64,000 nt of DNA, taken from Vibrio natriegens NBRC 15636 = ATCC 14048 = DSM 759 (GTDB lineage Bacteria; Pseudomonadota; Gammaproteobacteria; Enterobacterales; Vibrionaceae). The notes under the pieces are model-generated. The model was not told the origin of the DNA and searched no databases. It was given only the letters and a program-made list of their open reading frames with translations. The DNA lies in assembly GCF_035621455.1 (NCBI RefSeq), contig NZ_CP141822.1:1488001-1552000 (forward strand). Direction: 5' to 3'. The position numbers and the translations under genes are program-made. Numbering within the stretch: position 1 is the first letter of the stretch; each line of letters opens with the position of its first letter. Below, piece after piece: positions 16,909-27,312 of this stretch.

Positions 16909-17493
16909 ATGAAAACACAACGAGATCTGGCCAGTGCATTCTTCCGCATAGGCTTGTTTGGATTTGGTGGCGGCCCCACGATGATCCCTTTGGTTCATAA
17001 AGAAGTGGTCGACAACTATAAATGGATGACCGATGACGAGTTTGCCAACGTACTTGCAATCGGCAACACGCTACCTGGCCCAATTGCGACTAAAATGGCG
17101 GGTTATATTGGTTATAAAGTAGGTGGGAAGATCGGATGTATCAATGCAGTGATCATGACGATTATTCCACTGATTATCGTCATGATTGCAGGATTAGGCT
17201 TATTAAACGAATACCGTGATAAGCCTTGGGTTGCCGGTATGGCTCAAGGGGTATTGCCGGTAGTTTCCTGGATGATGGCCAAGCTTACCTATGACTTCTT
17301 ACTAAAGGGGTACAAATCACTTGGCGCAATTGCGACGGGTATTGGTATCGCGCTTTCTATTTTGTTTATCGTGGTATTGGGTGTACACCCGGGCCTGGTT
17401 GTCGCAGCAGTACTCCTTGCCGTATTGGTGAAACCTGACCCAAAGCCTAGTGCGGCTGAGCAAAGTCTAAAACCAGAAAATAAAAAGGGATAA
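16909..17493 (+). CDS. CHR-family (chromate-transporter-like) half-protein 1
   Basis: A 194-residue membrane protein, one CHR domain. It contains the family hallmarks FGFGGGPTMIPLVHKEVV and LPGPIATKMAGYIGYKVGGK. With the next gene (2 bases on) it forms a short-chain CHR pair whose two halves insert in opposite orientation. CHR proteins are named for chromate but their normal substrates are largely unknown. The last-but-one position in an allantoin operon suggests an organic or inorganic oxyanion from the pathway, such as oxalate. This is inference only. Confidence 0.85.
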   Translation: MKTQRDLASAFFRIGLFGFGGGPTMIPLVHKEVVDNYKWMTDDEFANVLAIGNTLPGPIATKMAGYIGYKVGGKIGCINAVIMTIIPLIIVMIAGLGLLNEYRDKPWVAGMAQGVLPVVSWMMAKLTYDFLLKGYKSLGAIATGIGIALSILFIVVLGVHPGLVVAAVLLAVLVKPDPKPSAAEQSLKPENKKG

Positions 17494-17495
17494 GC

Positions 17496-18023
17496 ATGCA
17501 ACTTTATATCGATATCTTCTTAGCATTTTTTATTCCTAACATCGTCGGTTATGGCGGTGGTCCTGCAATCATTCCTCTAATCGAGGCACAAGTTGTTGGC
17601 CAGTATGGTTGGATGAATGCCAGCCAGTTCGCCGAAGTACTAGCATTAGGCAACGCGCTACCAAGTCCGATTGCGACGAAAATGGCGGGTTACATCGGCT
17701 ACGAAGTCGGTGGAACGCTTGGTGCGTTTATCGCCGTGTTCGCGACGGTTGCGCCTACCATCATCATCATGGTGCTTGCGATGAGTGTGCTGTACAAATA
17801 CCGTAACTCGCCAAAAGTAAAAGCGTTAGGCGCGTGGGTTCTACCAATCATTTTCACGTTGATGCTATTGCTGAGCTACAAACTGATTATGTCTGGTGGC
17901 GAAGCGGGTTGGGGACATTTTGCCTTCCTATTTGTCGTCGCGGGTCTGTGTTTGGAAAAATTCAAAGTGCACCCAACTTATGTAATTTGCGCAAGTTTAG
18001 CCTATGGCGCATTCTTGCTGTAG
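17496..18023 (+). CDS. CHR-family (chromate-transporter-like) half-protein 2
   Basis: A 175-residue membrane protein homologous to the preceding gene: YGGGPAIIPLIEAQVV and LPSPIATKMAGYIGYEVGGT align with its partner. The glycine-rich first motif and PSPIATK variant are typical for the second half of split CHR transporters. It is the last gene of the operon; a strong intrinsic terminator begins 40 bases after the stop. Confidence 0.85.
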   Translation: MQLYIDIFLAFFIPNIVGYGGGPAIIPLIEAQVVGQYGWMNASQFAEVLALGNALPSPIATKMAGYIGYEVGGTLGAFIAVFATVAPTIIIMVLAMSVLYKYRNSPKVKALGAWVLPIIFTLMLLLSYKLIMSGGEAGWGHFAFLFVVAGLCLEKFKVHPTYVICASLAYGAFLL

Positions 18024-18062
18024 TTTCCACGTCTTTAAACAGACGGTGTAAGTCTTTAACTG

Positions 18063-18094
18063 GGCCGATACAAAATGTATCGGCCTCGTTTTTT
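18063..18094 (+). terminator. intrinsic terminator of the allantoin operon
   Basis: Perfect 10-bp stem GGCCGATACA / TGTATCGGCC with a 3-base loop, followed three bases later by a six-T run. A strong rho-independent terminator closing the permease-to-CHR operon. Confidence 0.9.
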
Positions 18095-18596
18095 AAGCTT
18101 CAGCCCTGGAGTTTTTCGCGTTGTTATTATTTTTAACGCATCCTTAATTCTTATCTTCATAACTCACTTCATCAGCAATCAGACCAGCTTTTTCACCACT
18201 TCTACTCCTTTCTAACAAAATCGATACCTCCCTTTGCTTTACAACTTTTCACAACTATCTGTCGCCTTACTGTTACAGACGTGTAACTTTGCCGTTTAAA
18301 AAATCGAGATTTGCATCACTAAATATTGGCGAAATCTGCTCAATTTAGCTGTGCTCACAGCCCAATTTATCGAGGTGTAATTATATAAAAACAAGTTAAA
18401 ACAACATTGTGCACTATGTGCACCTAAAGTTGAGTTGCGGTTGTGGATATAACCGCTCTGGATGTACGTTTCAGTAACAAAATAAAAACATTTATACAGC
18501 CTGACTCCTTCAGAACGCGAATGAGTAGGCCTTTCCCTAGCGATCTACGTGATCAAATAGGGTTCCCATAACTTGAACGTACCTGGAGAATTCAAA
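18095..18596 (+). other. promoter region of the mhp operon
   Basis: About 500 bases without a credible gene between the allantoin terminator and mhpA. It is AT-rich and holds the MhpR-like operator at 18408-18424. No clean -35/-10 pair stands out, as expected for an activator-dependent promoter; the start should lie roughly 50-60 bases after the operator if it follows the E. coli arrangement. Confidence 0.5.
18408..18424. promoter_or_regulatory. MhpR-like operator
   Basis: The minus strand reads GGTGCACATAGTGCACA. The E. coli MhpR operator, as I recall it, is GGTGCACCTGGTGCACA; the two differ only in the three central bases. It lies 173 bases upstream of the mhpA start, and an MhpR homologue is encoded at the other end of the cluster. 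Confidence 0.7.
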
Positions 18597-20282
18597 GTGA
18601 CAGTATCCACATCCCCGAAAACGGTCTCAACTGCCCATTATGATTCAGAAGTCATGATTATTGGAGCTGGTCCAGTCGGTTTAATGATTGCAAACTATCT
18701 CGGCGCCCAAGGCATTAACGTCACTGTGATTGAACAACTGCCGACACTAATCGATTACCCTCGCGCGATTGGTATTGATGACGAGAGTTTAAGAACGTTT
18801 CAGGCTGTAGGGTTAGCTTCAGAAGTTGTGCCTTACACAACGCCATATCATGCCATGCGCTTCCTAACCCCTAAAGGCCGTTGTTTCGCAGATATTCAAC
18901 CGAATACTAACGAGTTTGGTTGGTCGAGAAGAAACGCTTTTATTCAGCCAAAGGCCGATCGAGCGCTATATGAAGGATTAGACCGCTTCTCGAATGTTAA
19001 AGTGCTGTTCTCACGTGAACTGGTTAACTTTGGCCAAGATAACGAACAAACCTGGGCTAACTTCACTAACGAAAAGGGTGAAGAAGAGCGAATTTCAGCA
19101 AAATACATGATTGCGTGTGACGGTGGTAATAGCTTTGTCCGTCGTAATTTGAACATCTCGTTTGATGGTGAAACCGCACCAAACCAATGGATCGTAATGG
19201 ATCTGGAAAACGATCCAATTGGTACCCCTAACATTTACTTATGTTGCGACGCTGAACGCCCATATGTGTCAGCGGCTCTACCACAAGGTATTCGTCGATT
19301 TGAGTTTATGGTCATGCCGGGTGAAACCGAAGAGGAACTCAGCAAGCCAGAAAATATGGATCGTCTGTTGAGCAAAGTGCTGCCATCAACGGAAAACATC
19401 AAATTTATCCGTCAGCGTGTTTATACCCACAATGCCCGTCTTGCTGGTAAGTTCCGCGAAGGTCGAATCCTGCTTGCAGGCGATGCGGCGCACATTATGC
19501 CAGTTTGGCAAGGACAGGGTTACAACTCCGGTATGCGCGATGCAAATAACCTGGCGTGGAAACTCTCTTTAGTGGTTAAAGGGCTGGCGGATCCAAGCCT
19601 GTTAGACACGTATCAACAAGAACGTCGTGACCATGCGAAAGCGATGATCGATCTGTCAGTTTTAGCCGGTAAGGTACTGGCGCCACCTAAAAAGTGGCAG
19701 GCAACGTTGCGTGACGGCGTATCTTGGTTGTTGAACTATGTACCGCCTGTTAAGCGTTACTTTGTTGAAATGCGCTTTAAACCAATGCCTAAGTATCATC
19801 AAGGCGTTCTTGTTGAACCCAAGCCTGCACTCAAAGACTCTCCAGTGGGCAAACTGTTTATTCAGCCTATGGTGCGAGTGGGTAATGAGATCAGCAAACT
19901 TGATGATGTTATCAGTCAAAACTTCGCAGTAATCGCATGGGGCACCGATCCTATGCAGGGGTTGAGTGAAGCCGAAATCCAGCATTGGCAGCAACTCGGT
20001 ACCAAGTTTATTCAAGTGATTCCGTCAGTACAGCTCAAGTCACAGATTCAGACGCATCCAGATGTGCTGTGTGTTGGTGATGAAACCCACGCACTAAAAG
20101 ATTGGTTTGGTCGTTACCCAGCATCAGTAGCCATTATCCGACCTGACCGATTCGTTGCAAGTATCGCTATTCCACAGTCGATCAACACCATTTGCCAACA
20201 AGTACGTAAGGCGCTGAGCGCCACAACTAAGCACAGCGACGCGGCTCCTAAAGTTGAGTCCAATGACAAGAAGGTAGCTTGA
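18597..20282 (+). CDS. mhpA: 3-(3-hydroxyphenyl)propionate hydroxylase
   Basis: A 561-residue FAD monooxygenase that hydroxylates 3-(3-hydroxyphenyl)propionate to the 2,3-dihydroxy product. The nucleotide motif [17 protein letters not shown] lies near residue 24, the FAD-binding [20 protein letters not shown] at about 300. The GTG at 18597 is chosen because GGAGA lies seven bases upstream; a TTG at 18573 in the same frame lacks a good site. Length fits E. coli MhpA (554). It heads the cluster and is separated by one base from mhpB. Confidence 0.95.
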   Translation: MTVSTSPKTVSTAHYDSEVMIIGAGPVGLMIANYLGAQGINVTVIEQLPTLIDYPRAIGIDDESLRTFQAVGLASEVVPYTTPYHAMRFLTPKGRCFADIQPNTNEFGWSRRNAFIQPKADRALYEGLDRFSNVKVLFSRELVNFGQDNEQTWANFTNEKGEEERISAKYMIACDGGNSFVRRNLNISFDGETAPNQWIVMDLENDPIGTPNIYLCCDAERPYVSAALPQGIRRFEFMVMPGETEEELSKPENMDRLLSKVLPSTENIKFIRQRVYTHNARLAGKFREGRILLAGDAAHIMPVWQGQGYNSGMRDANNLAWKLSLVVKGLADPSLLDTYQQERRDHAKAMIDLSVLAGKVLAPPKKWQATLRDGVSWLLNYVPPVKRYFVEMRFKPMPKYHQGVLVEPKPALKDSPVGKLFIQPMVRVGNEISKLDDVISQNFAVIAWGTDPMQGLSEAEIQHWQQLGTKFIQVIPSVQLKSQIQTHPDVLCVGDETHALKDWFGRYPASVAIIRPDRFVASIAIPQSINTICQQVRKALSATTKHSDAAPKVESNDKKVA

Positions 20283-20283
20283 T

Positions 20284-21273
20284 ATGAGTAAAGCCTATTT
20301 GCACTGCTTGTCGCATACACCATTAGTCGGTCATTTTGATCCCCCTCAGGAGGTTATCAATGAAGTTAATCGCGTTATCGCTGCCGCCAAAAAGCGCATT
20401 GATGAATTTGACCCAGAGTTGGTGATCCTGTTTTCACCTGATCATTACAACGGATTTTTCTACGATGTTATGCCGTCGTTTTGTATCGGAATGGCCGCTC
20501 ATGCGATTGGTGATTTTGGCACTTTAGCTGGCCCGTTAAACGTCCCTCAAGATCTTGCTGAAGAGTGCGCACAATACGTGCTGGCTAAAGGGGTGGACGC
20601 AGCGGTTTCTTACAACATGCAAGTAGACCACGGTTTTGCTCAACCTCTCGAGTTTCTGTTAGGTAGTCTGGATCGCGTTCCGGTTATCCCGGTGTTTATC
20701 AACGGTGTTGCGCCCCCAATGCCCGGTTTTCAGCGAGCCCGCTTACTGGGTGAAGCCATCGGTGAATACGCCAAGAGCTTAAACAAGCGCGTGTTATTTC
20801 TGGCTTCCGGCGGTTTATCACACCAGCCGCCAGTACCTGAGCTAGCCACTGCCAACGAGCATATCGCAGACCGATTAAAAGGCAGCGGTCGATGCCTTCC
20901 TGAAGATGAACGTATCGCCCGCACCCAAAGAGTGATCAACGCAGCGGTTGAATTTACCTATGACCAAAACACGTTACATCCACTAAATCCGGAATGGGAT
21001 CGCGCCTTTATGCACGATCTGGCCAACGGGCAAATAAGCAAGCTGGATGCAATGAACAATCAGGACCTGTCAGATATTGCCGGAAAGTCCACTCATGAAG
21101 TGAAAACCTGGGTGGCGGCATGCGCGGCGCTATCTGCTTACGGACCTTACAAAACTGAAGGTTGCTATTACCGCGAGATACCAGAGTGGATCGCCGGATT
21201 TGGATCTATGAGTGCAACCACAACAAAGAACACAAAAACTAAAGCTGTAAACGAGGAGTATAGGAATGTCTAA
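20284..21273 (+). CDS. mhpB: 2,3-dihydroxyphenylpropionate 1,2-dioxygenase
   Basis: A 329-residue class III extradiol ring-cleavage dioxygenase (LigB type) that opens the catechol ring meta to the hydroxyls. The catalytic histidines are H116 in [14 protein letters not shown] and H180 in [14 protein letters not shown], matching the two histidines of E. coli MhpB. The C-terminus is about 15 residues longer than the E. coli protein, with a Thr/Lys-rich tail, and overlaps the start of mhpC by 8 bases. Confidence 0.95.
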   Translation: MSKAYLHCLSHTPLVGHFDPPQEVINEVNRVIAAAKKRIDEFDPELVILFSPDHYNGFFYDVMPSFCIGMAAHAIGDFGTLAGPLNVPQDLAEECAQYVLAKGVDAAVSYNMQVDHGFAQPLEFLLGSLDRVPVIPVFINGVAPPMPGFQRARLLGEAIGEYAKSLNKRVLFLASGGLSHQPPVPELATANEHIADRLKGSGRCLPEDERIARTQRVINAAVEFTYDQNTLHPLNPEWDRAFMHDLANGQISKLDAMNNQDLSDIAGKSTHEVKTWVAACAALSAYGPYKTEGCYYREIPEWIAGFGSMSATTTKNTKTKAVNEEYRNV

Positions 21274-22129
21274 ACTAATTTTTACTGAACAAGAGACAAG
21301 CAAATTTGTTCAAATTGAGGCAGGAGACCTCAATCTCAAACTGCATTACAACGATTGCGGTGAAGGGAGTGAAGTCGTAGTGATGCTACACGGTTCAGGA
21401 CCGGGTGCTACGGGCTGGGCTAACTTTAACCGTAATATTGAGCCTTTAGTCAATGCTGGTTATCGCGTCATCCTTCTTGACTGTCCGGGTTGGGGAAAGA
21501 GTGACTCAATAGTCTCTACTCAATCTCGTTCCGACCTAAACGCAACCGCATTAAAAGGTGTGTTAGACGCGTTGGATATTGAGCGAGCGCATTTAATCGG
21601 TAACTCCATGGGTGGGCACTCGGCTGTCGCATTCACTCTTTCCTACCCAGAACGCGTAGGTAAATTGATTCTGATGGGTGGCGGCACTGGCGGTGCAAGC
21701 TTGTTCACACCAATGCCGGCAGAAGGTATTAAGCGCCTAAATCAACTATACCGCGAGCCAACTATCGAAAACCTAAAAGCGATGATGGATATCTTCGTCT
21801 TCGATACCAGCGACCTCACCGAAGAGTTGTTCCAGACTCGTTTGAATAACATTCTTGCTCGTCAGGATCACCTCGACAACTTTGTGAAAAGTCTGGAAGC
21901 CAATCCAAAACAATTCCCGGATTTCTCTGCGCGATTAGGCGAGATCAAAGCCGATACATTGGTCATTTGGGGTCGCCAAGACCGCTTTGTTCCGTTTGAT
22001 ACCAGCTTACGTTTGATGGCAGGCATTCCACAGGCGCAACTGCATGTTTTCAACCAGTGCGGTCACTGGGTGCAGTGGGAACATGCTGACACATTCAACC
22101 GTTTGGTTGTCGACTTCATTCAGCATTAA
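21266..22129 (+). CDS. mhpC: 2-hydroxy-6-oxonona-2,4-dienedioate hydrolase
   Basis: A 287-residue alpha/beta hydrolase cleaving the C-C bond of the ring-opened product to 2-hydroxypenta-2,4-dienoate and succinate. The nucleophile is S114 in [11 protein letters not shown], the oxyanion region is [12 protein letters not shown], the acid is in [11 protein letters not shown] and the histidine in [12 protein letters not shown]. Size matches E. coli MhpC (288). The start lies inside the end of mhpB, with GAGGAG just upstream. Confidence 0.95.
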   Translation: MSKLIFTEQETSKFVQIEAGDLNLKLHYNDCGEGSEVVVMLHGSGPGATGWANFNRNIEPLVNAGYRVILLDCPGWGKSDSIVSTQSRSDLNATALKGVLDALDIERAHLIGNSMGGHSAVAFTLSYPERVGKLILMGGGTGGASLFTPMPAEGIKRLNQLYREPTIENLKAMMDIFVFDTSDLTEELFQTRLNNILARQDHLDNFVKSLEANPKQFPDFSARLGEIKADTLVIWGRQDRFVPFDTSLRLMAGIPQAQLHVFNQCGHWVQWEHADTFNRLVVDFIQH

Positions 22130-22139
22130 GGAGAGAACC

Positions 22140-22940
22140 ATGTCTGACAAGATAGAACAACTGGCACAGAGACTGCGTGAAGCAGAGCTGCATAACCTGC
22201 CAATCTCACCACTGCGTGACGAGTTCGAAGGCGCCGGTGTGCAGCAAGCCTACGCTATCCAACGTATGAATGTATCCGTAGCGGTCGAGCAAGGACGTCG
22301 TATCGTTGGGCGCAAAATCGGTCTGACGAACCCTAAAGTTCAGGCGCAGTTAGGCGTTGATCAACCTGATTTTGGCACTCTGTTTGCCGACATGTGTGTC
22401 GGAGATAATGAAGTGGTGCCATATGAAGCGGTCATGCAGCCGAAAATTGAAGCGGAAATCGCACTGATTTTGGCGAAAGACTTACCGCAAAGTGACCCGA
22501 CTATAGGCGAAGTAATGGATGCGATTGGCTGGGTTGTACCCGCTTTAGAAATTGTCGGCAGCCGTATTCGTGACTGGGATATTAAGTTTGTTGATACCGT
22601 AGCAGACAATGCTTCCAGCGGTTTATATGTACTTGGCGGGCCTGCTCGAACAGTAGACGGCTTAGATTTCCGTGGCGCAACCATGACGATGTCACGCAAT
22701 AACGAAGTCGTATCCCAAGGTGACGGTTCCGAGTGTCTTGGCAACCCATTAAATGCAGCAGTTTGGCTGGCTCGCACCATGAGTGCATTTGGCGAGCCAT
22801 TACGTGCTGGCGATGTGGTTTTGACGGGTGCGTTAGGCCCGATGGCAGCGGTGCAGCCGGGTGACCGTTTCGATGCCGAAATTACAGGAGTTGGTCGTGT
22901 GTCAGTCTCCTTTACAGAACAAGAGGAGAGTGAAAAATGA
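22140..22940 (+). CDS. mhpD: 2-keto-4-pentenoate hydratase
   Basis: A 266-residue hydratase adding water to 2-hydroxypenta-2,4-dienoate to give 4-hydroxy-2-oxovalerate. Family motifs: [32 protein letters not shown] and the closing [27 protein letters not shown] precedes the ATG at 22140; a longer open frame from 22044 overlaps mhpC and is not the natural start. The stop overlaps mhpF by four bases (ATGA). Confidence 0.94.
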   Translation: MSDKIEQLAQRLREAELHNLPISPLRDEFEGAGVQQAYAIQRMNVSVAVEQGRRIVGRKIGLTNPKVQAQLGVDQPDFGTLFADMCVGDNEVVPYEAVMQPKIEAEIALILAKDLPQSDPTIGEVMDAIGWVVPALEIVGSRIRDWDIKFVDTVADNASSGLYVLGGPARTVDGLDFRGATMTMSRNNEVVSQGDGSECLGNPLNAAVWLARTMSAFGEPLRAGDVVLTGALGPMAAVQPGDRFDAEITGVGRVSVSFTEQEESEK

Positions 22941-23872
22941 AAACCATGAAGGTAGCGATTATTGGCTCAGGCAATATCGGCACTGACTTAATGATAAAAG
23001 TGCTGCGCAATAGCCAACATTTGACCATGAGTGTCATGGTTGGGATTGACCCAGAATCGGATGGCCTGGCCAGAGCACGTCGAATGGGGGTTACCACCAC
23101 TCATGAAGGTGTGGAAGGTTTGATTAAATTGCCAGAGTTTAATGACATCGATATCGTTTTTGATGCGACGTCGGCTAACGCGCACATCAGTAATGATGCC
23201 CTTCTGCGTGAGGCGAAACCAGGCATTAAGCTGATTGACTTAACTCCGGCAGCGATTGGTCCTTATTGCGTTCCAGTCGTGAATCTGGAACAAAACCTTG
23301 CGAAGAATAACGTCAATATGGTCACTTGTGGCGGTCAGGCAACCATTCCAGTTGTTGCGGCTGTAGCGCAAGTAGCCACCGTGCATTATGCAGAGATTAT
23401 TGCGTCGATCAGCAGTAAATCGGCAGGACCAGGTACTCGCGCGAATATCGACGAGTTTACCGAAACCACTTCTAAAGCCATTGAAACAGTAGGCGGCGCG
23501 AAGAAAGGTAAGGCGATCATCATTCTGAACCCGGCAGAGCCACCTCTGATGATGCGTGACACTGTCCACGTACTTTGTGACAGCAAAGATGAAGACAAAG
23601 TCCGCGCATCAATCGAAGAAATGGTCAGCGCGGTTCAAAGCTACGTGCCGGGTTACCGTTTAAAACAAGCGGTGCAGTTTGAATCGATTGGCGAAGACAA
23701 GCCAGTTACGCTTCCGGGTTACGGTGAGTTCAGTGGGCTCAAAGTGTCTGCCTTTATTGAAGTCGAAGGGGCTGCCCATTATCTCCCTGCTTATGCTGGC
23801 AACCTCGATATTATGACTTGTGCGGCTATGGCGACCGCAGAACGTATCGCTCAATCTTGTCTGAACCAATAA
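22937..23872 (+). CDS. mhpF: acetaldehyde dehydrogenase (acylating)
   Basis: A 311-residue enzyme converting acetaldehyde, NAD and CoA to acetyl-CoA, working as a complex with the aldolase MhpE. The NAD-binding start is [13 protein letters not shown] and the catalytic cysteine is C131 in [17 protein letters not shown]. Length fits E. coli MhpF (316). Order mhpD-mhpF-mhpE is the same as in E. coli, with close spacing (11 bases to mhpE). Confidence 0.95.
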   Translation: MKTMKVAIIGSGNIGTDLMIKVLRNSQHLTMSVMVGIDPESDGLARARRMGVTTTHEGVEGLIKLPEFNDIDIVFDATSANAHISNDALLREAKPGIKLIDLTPAAIGPYCVPVVNLEQNLAKNNVNMVTCGGQATIPVVAAVAQVATVHYAEIIASISSKSAGPGTRANIDEFTETTSKAIETVGGAKKGKAIIILNPAEPPLMMRDTVHVLCDSKDEDKVRASIEEMVSAVQSYVPGYRLKQAVQFESIGEDKPVTLPGYGEFSGLKVSAFIEVEGAAHYLPAYAGNLDIMTCAAMATAERIAQSCLNQ

Positions 23873-23883
23873 GGAAGACCCTC

Positions 23884-24897
23884 ATGAATGAACAAAAACT
23901 GTATATCTCAGATGTGACATTGCGTGATGGTTGCCATGCGGTTCGTCACCAGTACTCCATTGATCAAGTTAAGTCGATAGCGCGTGCGCTTGATAATGCC
24001 AAAGTTGACTCAATCGAAGTTGCTCACGGTGACGGCTTGCAAGGTTCTAGTTTCAACTATGGCTTTGGCGCTCATACCGATCTCGAGTGGATTGAGGCGG
24101 TTGCTGAAGAATTGAGCTATGCCAAAGTTGCTACCTTGCTATTGCCGGGAATTGGTAGTGTTCACGATCTCGAAAACGCCTATAACGCAGGTGCACGAAT
24201 CGTACGTGTTGCAACTCACTGTACCGAAGCCGATGTTTCCCGTCAGCACATTGAGCATGCACGTAAGCTAGGTATGGATACCGTTGGCTTTTTAATGATG
24301 AGCCACATGACAACGCCACAGAACTTAGCACTGGAAGCGAAAAAAATGGAAAGCTATGGCGCTACCTGTATTTACGTGGTGGACTCGGGCGGTGCGATGA
24401 CCATGCAGGACATTCGTGATCGTTTCCGCGCTCTGAAAGAAGTGTTGGACCCGCAAACTGAAACGGGTATTCACGCTCATCACAATTTGAGCTTGGGTGT
24501 TGCCAACAGTTTGGTGGCGGTTGAAGAAGGCTGTAACCGTATCGATGCGAGTTTATCAGGTATGGGAGCGGGGGCAGGTAATGCCCCACTAGAAGCCTTT
24601 ATTGCTGCGGCAGACAAACTTGGCTGGAATCATGGCACCGATTTATACGCATTGATGGACGCTGCAGATGACATTGTGCGACCACTGCAAGAGCGCCCGG
24701 TTCGTGTAGACCGTGAAACGCTTGCACTTGGCTATGCCGGTGTTTACTCGAGCTTCTTACGTCATGCTGAGCGTGCAGCAGAACGTTACGGTTTAAATAC
24801 CGTAGATATTCTGGTTGAGCTTGGTAAGCGACGCATGGTCGGTGGTCAAGAGGATATGATCGTCGATGTTGCGCTTGATTTGCTGAAAAACCGATAG
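23884..24897 (+). CDS. mhpE: 4-hydroxy-2-oxovalerate aldolase
   Basis: A 337-residue HMGL-like TIM-barrel aldolase splitting 4-hydroxy-2-oxovalerate into pyruvate and acetaldehyde, which is channelled to MhpF. The N-terminus is [18 protein letters not shown], the metal-binding [13 protein letters not shown] is near residue 199 and [14 protein letters not shown] precedes it. Length equals E. coli MhpE. ATG 23884 has AAGGAAG upstream. Confidence 0.95.
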   Translation: MNEQKLYISDVTLRDGCHAVRHQYSIDQVKSIARALDNAKVDSIEVAHGDGLQGSSFNYGFGAHTDLEWIEAVAEELSYAKVATLLLPGIGSVHDLENAYNAGARIVRVATHCTEADVSRQHIEHARKLGMDTVGFLMMSHMTTPQNLALEAKKMESYGATCIYVVDSGGAMTMQDIRDRFRALKEVLDPQTETGIHAHHNLSLGVANSLVAVEEGCNRIDASLSGMGAGAGNAPLEAFIAAADKLGWNHGTDLYALMDAADDIVRPLQERPVRVDRETLALGYAGVYSSFLRHAERAAERYGLNTVDILVELGKRRMVGGQEDMIVDVALDLLKNR

Positions 24898-24941
24898 TCG
24901 TTCTCTCTGTAAAAACACTCATTAAATAATAAATATTAAGA

Positions 24942-24966
24942 GCCGGTATCCCACGCCGATACTGGC
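24942..24966 (+). other. hairpin between mhpE and the transporter gene
   Basis: Nine-bp stem GCCGGTATC / GATACTGGC (one G-U pair) with a seven-base loop, without a T-tract, ending 12 bases before the GGAG of the transporter gene. It may tune expression of the transporter or protect upstream mRNA. Confidence 0.35.
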
Positions 24967-24989
24967 CATCCCTACATGGAGTGAGGAAT

Positions 24990-26348
24990 ATGTCTAATCC
25001 AATACGTGAAGCAGAGTTGAAACAGAAAAAGCGTGAAAGCCGCCGAGCGGTCATTTCAAGTTATCTTGGCTCAACCGTCGAATACTATGACTTTCTGTTA
25101 TACGGAAGTGCAGCAAGTCTGGTGTTTCCTGCATTGTTCTTTAGCGACTTAGACCCAGGTCTGGGAATCATTCTGTCGTTTCTTACCTTAGCAACCGGTT
25201 ATATTGCGAGGCCAATAGGCGGCCTGCTTTTTGGCCACTTCGGCGACAAATATGGCCGAAAACAGATCTTATTTATTACCCTGGTGGTAATGGGAATCGT
25301 GTCGATATTGATCGGTTTGCTACCGACTTACCAAACCATTGGTATCGCAGCGCCCATCGCGCTTCTTGCATTAAGAGTTTTGCAGGGTCTGGCCGTTGGT
25401 GGGGAATGGGCTGGCGCAACCCTGATGGCAATGGAACACTCAGCTAAAAAGTCCAAAGGTTTGGGCGCAAGTATCGCTGTTTCAGGCGGGCCTTCTGGCG
25501 CTGTACTCGCGACTCTGGTTTTGGGTGGATTCTCGTTAATGCCAGAAGAACAATTTATGAGTTGGGGTTGGCGTATACCGTTCCTATTGTCGGCATTGCT
25601 GGTGGTGATTGGCTTGTATCTACGTCACAGGGTCACAGAATCGCCTGATTTTGAACAGGCAAAAGCCAAAGAAGCACAACAATCTGAATCCGCCAGCGTG
25701 CCAATTGTTGAGCTGTTTCGTAGTTCATCTAAAGAGATTGGCTTAGGCACCTTATCTGGTATTGCGCCACTTTTTATTCAATCTCTGTTAGCGACCTTCG
25801 CTCTTACTTACGCGGTGTCCATTGGTCACAGTCGCAGCGATGCATTATTAATGCTGACAATTGCTAATACGCTACACATATTCACCATTCCTCTGATGGC
25901 CGCTATTTCCGATCGATATGGTCGTCGTCCAGTCATGCTGACTGGTGTCGTACTGGGTATGATTTTGATTTGGCCAATGTTTGAATTAATCAGTCACGAA
26001 AATCCGTGGATGATGTTATTGGGCTTTATCATCGGTAACCCAATCATCCAAGCCGTCATGTACGGACCTATGGGAGCTTTTATCAGCGAGAAGTTTACTA
26101 CTCGTACTCGTTACACCGGGTTGTCGCTAACGTATCAATTAACTTCACTGATCGGTGCTGGCTTTACGCCAATTATCGCTCAGGCCTTACTTGAGCAGGC
26201 CGGTGGAGGGACGAACACTCACTATATTGCGATGTTGTTCTGTGTGTTGTGTGCATTAACGGGTATTGGTGTTTACTTGTCCAAAGAAACCGCTGCAGTT
26301 AAACAAGAGACAGTATCGCTTCACGCAAAGGCGAAACAAGCGATATAA
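24990..26348 (+). CDS. MFS transporter, metabolite:H+ symporter group, probable aromatic acid uptake
   Basis: A 452-residue 12-TM protein of the MHS group (ShiA/ProP-like). Motifs: STVEYYDFLLYGSAA, the loop 2-3 signature GHFGDKYGRKQ, RVLQGLAVGGEWAGA and the second repeat SDRYGRRPVML. It ends the mhp operon and probably imports hydroxyphenylpropionate or a related acid. It is of a different MFS subgroup from E. coli MhpT, so the symbol is not given. The ATG at 24990 follows GGAG at 24978. Confidence 0.88.
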   Translation: MSNPIREAELKQKKRESRRAVISSYLGSTVEYYDFLLYGSAASLVFPALFFSDLDPGLGIILSFLTLATGYIARPIGGLLFGHFGDKYGRKQILFITLVVMGIVSILIGLLPTYQTIGIAAPIALLALRVLQGLAVGGEWAGATLMAMEHSAKKSKGLGASIAVSGGPSGAVLATLVLGGFSLMPEEQFMSWGWRIPFLLSALLVVIGLYLRHRVTESPDFEQAKAKEAQQSESASVPIVELFRSSSKEIGLGTLSGIAPLFIQSLLATFALTYAVSIGHSRSDALLMLTIANTLHIFTIPLMAAISDRYGRRPVMLTGVVLGMILIWPMFELISHENPWMMLLGFIIGNPIIQAVMYGPMGAFISEKFTTRTRYTGLSLTYQLTSLIGAGFTPIIAQALLEQAGGGTNTHYIAMLFCVLCALTGIGVYLSKETAAVKQETVSLHAKAKQAI

Positions 26349-26374
26349 ACCATCGCTGAGTAATTTGAGTACTT

Positions 26375-26401
26375 AAAAACCAGTCTTGCGACTGGTTTTT
26401 T
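26375..26401. terminator. bidirectional intrinsic terminator
   Basis: AAAAACCAGTC / GACTGGTTTTT with a TTGC loop, between the convergent ends of the transporter and mhpR genes. A-run on the left and T-run on the right allow termination from both sides. Confidence 0.9.
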
Positions 26402-26402
26402 A

Positions 26403-27221
26403 TTACTGTACAGGATACCCAAAGCGGATAGTATTTTCTGAAACACCTGATTCAATTTGCTTAGCAACATCTTGTAAATCAGCCAAATAGTTTTCTGCGG
26501 CTTTATCTAAAGACATGGCTTTAGCAATGTAAACCAGGTTCAGACAGCCAAGTAAGCGGTCCTCGTCATGGATTGGAACGGCGATAGCCGCGATTTTATT
26601 CTCTTGCTGCCAGCTCTGGTTATTCTCGCCATAGCCTTTTTCTCTGATGTGTTGCAGTATCTTGTCTAATTCTTGTGGTTCTCTGGCCAGCTGATACTCG
26701 GGTTCATCTCGCTCAGCGAGAATGGTCAGGATATTGCTACGTTCGTTTTGCGGACAAAAGGCGAGATAGGTCAGTCCACATGCAGTTTGTAAGATAGGTA
26801 AGCGGCGTCCTACCATCGCGCGGTGAAATGATAACCGGCTGTAACGGTGGGTCGTTTCGCGGACTACCATCGCATCGACATCCAAAGTTGTGATGTCGGT
26901 AGGCCAGACCACTTTTTCTAACAAACCTCCAAGTAACGGAGCGGCTACTGCAGAGATCCACTGTTCATCTCGAAACCCTTCACTTAACTCTCGCACTTTC
27001 ATGGTCAAGCGAAAGCTATTGTCAGAATCACTGTAACGTACATAACCCTCACTTTTGAGGGTTTCAAGTATACGTTTGACCGTTGTCCGGTGAATACCAC
27101 TTAACTCTGATAACTGACGCACACTCGCACCACCATCAAGGCGATTAAGTATATTGAGTAAATACAGCCCGCGGGTTAAACCCTGTACAGTTTTGTAATT
27201 TGATGATTGGTCTTGGCTCAT
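26403..27221 (-). CDS. mhpR: IclR-family activator of the mhp operon
   Basis: A 272-residue IclR-type regulator. The N-terminal winged helix (about residues 10-75) includes SVRQLSELSGIHRTTVKRIL and EGYVRYSDSDNSFRL; the C-terminal domain (about 90-260) is the IclR effector domain. Length fits E. coli MhpR (277). The MhpR-like operator at 18408-18424 supports the assignment. In contrast to E. coli, where mhpR is divergent from mhpA, here it sits at the far end of the cluster and convergent to it. Confidence 0.9.
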   Translation of the reverse strand: MSQDQSSNYKTVQGLTRGLYLLNILNRLDGGASVRQLSELSGIHRTTVKRILETLKSEGYVRYSDSDNSFRLTMKVRELSEGFRDEQWISAVAAPLLGGLLEKVVWPTDITTLDVDAMVVRETTHRYSRLSFHRAMVGRRLPILQTACGLTYLAFCPQNERSNILTILAERDEPEYQLAREPQELDKILQHIREKGYGENNQSWQQENKIAAIAVPIHDEDRLLGCLNLVYIAKAMSLDKAAENYLADLQDVAKQIESGVSENTIRFGYPVQ

Positions 27222-27312
27222 GGAAGAACGCAGCTTGTTTGACGTTGCGGAATAGAATAAACGATTTCACTGGATAATACGTTGCGCTACGTGGTGTTAA
27301 TTCCTCTACGCG

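Noticed and set aside
16909-18023. A chromate-resistance mobile element
   Set aside because: No transposase, integrase or terminal repeats nearby; the pair is embedded in the allantoin operon.
22361-22780. A 139-codon minus-strand frame inside mhpD
   Set aside because: Shadow of a well-conserved gene with the expected length and neighbours.
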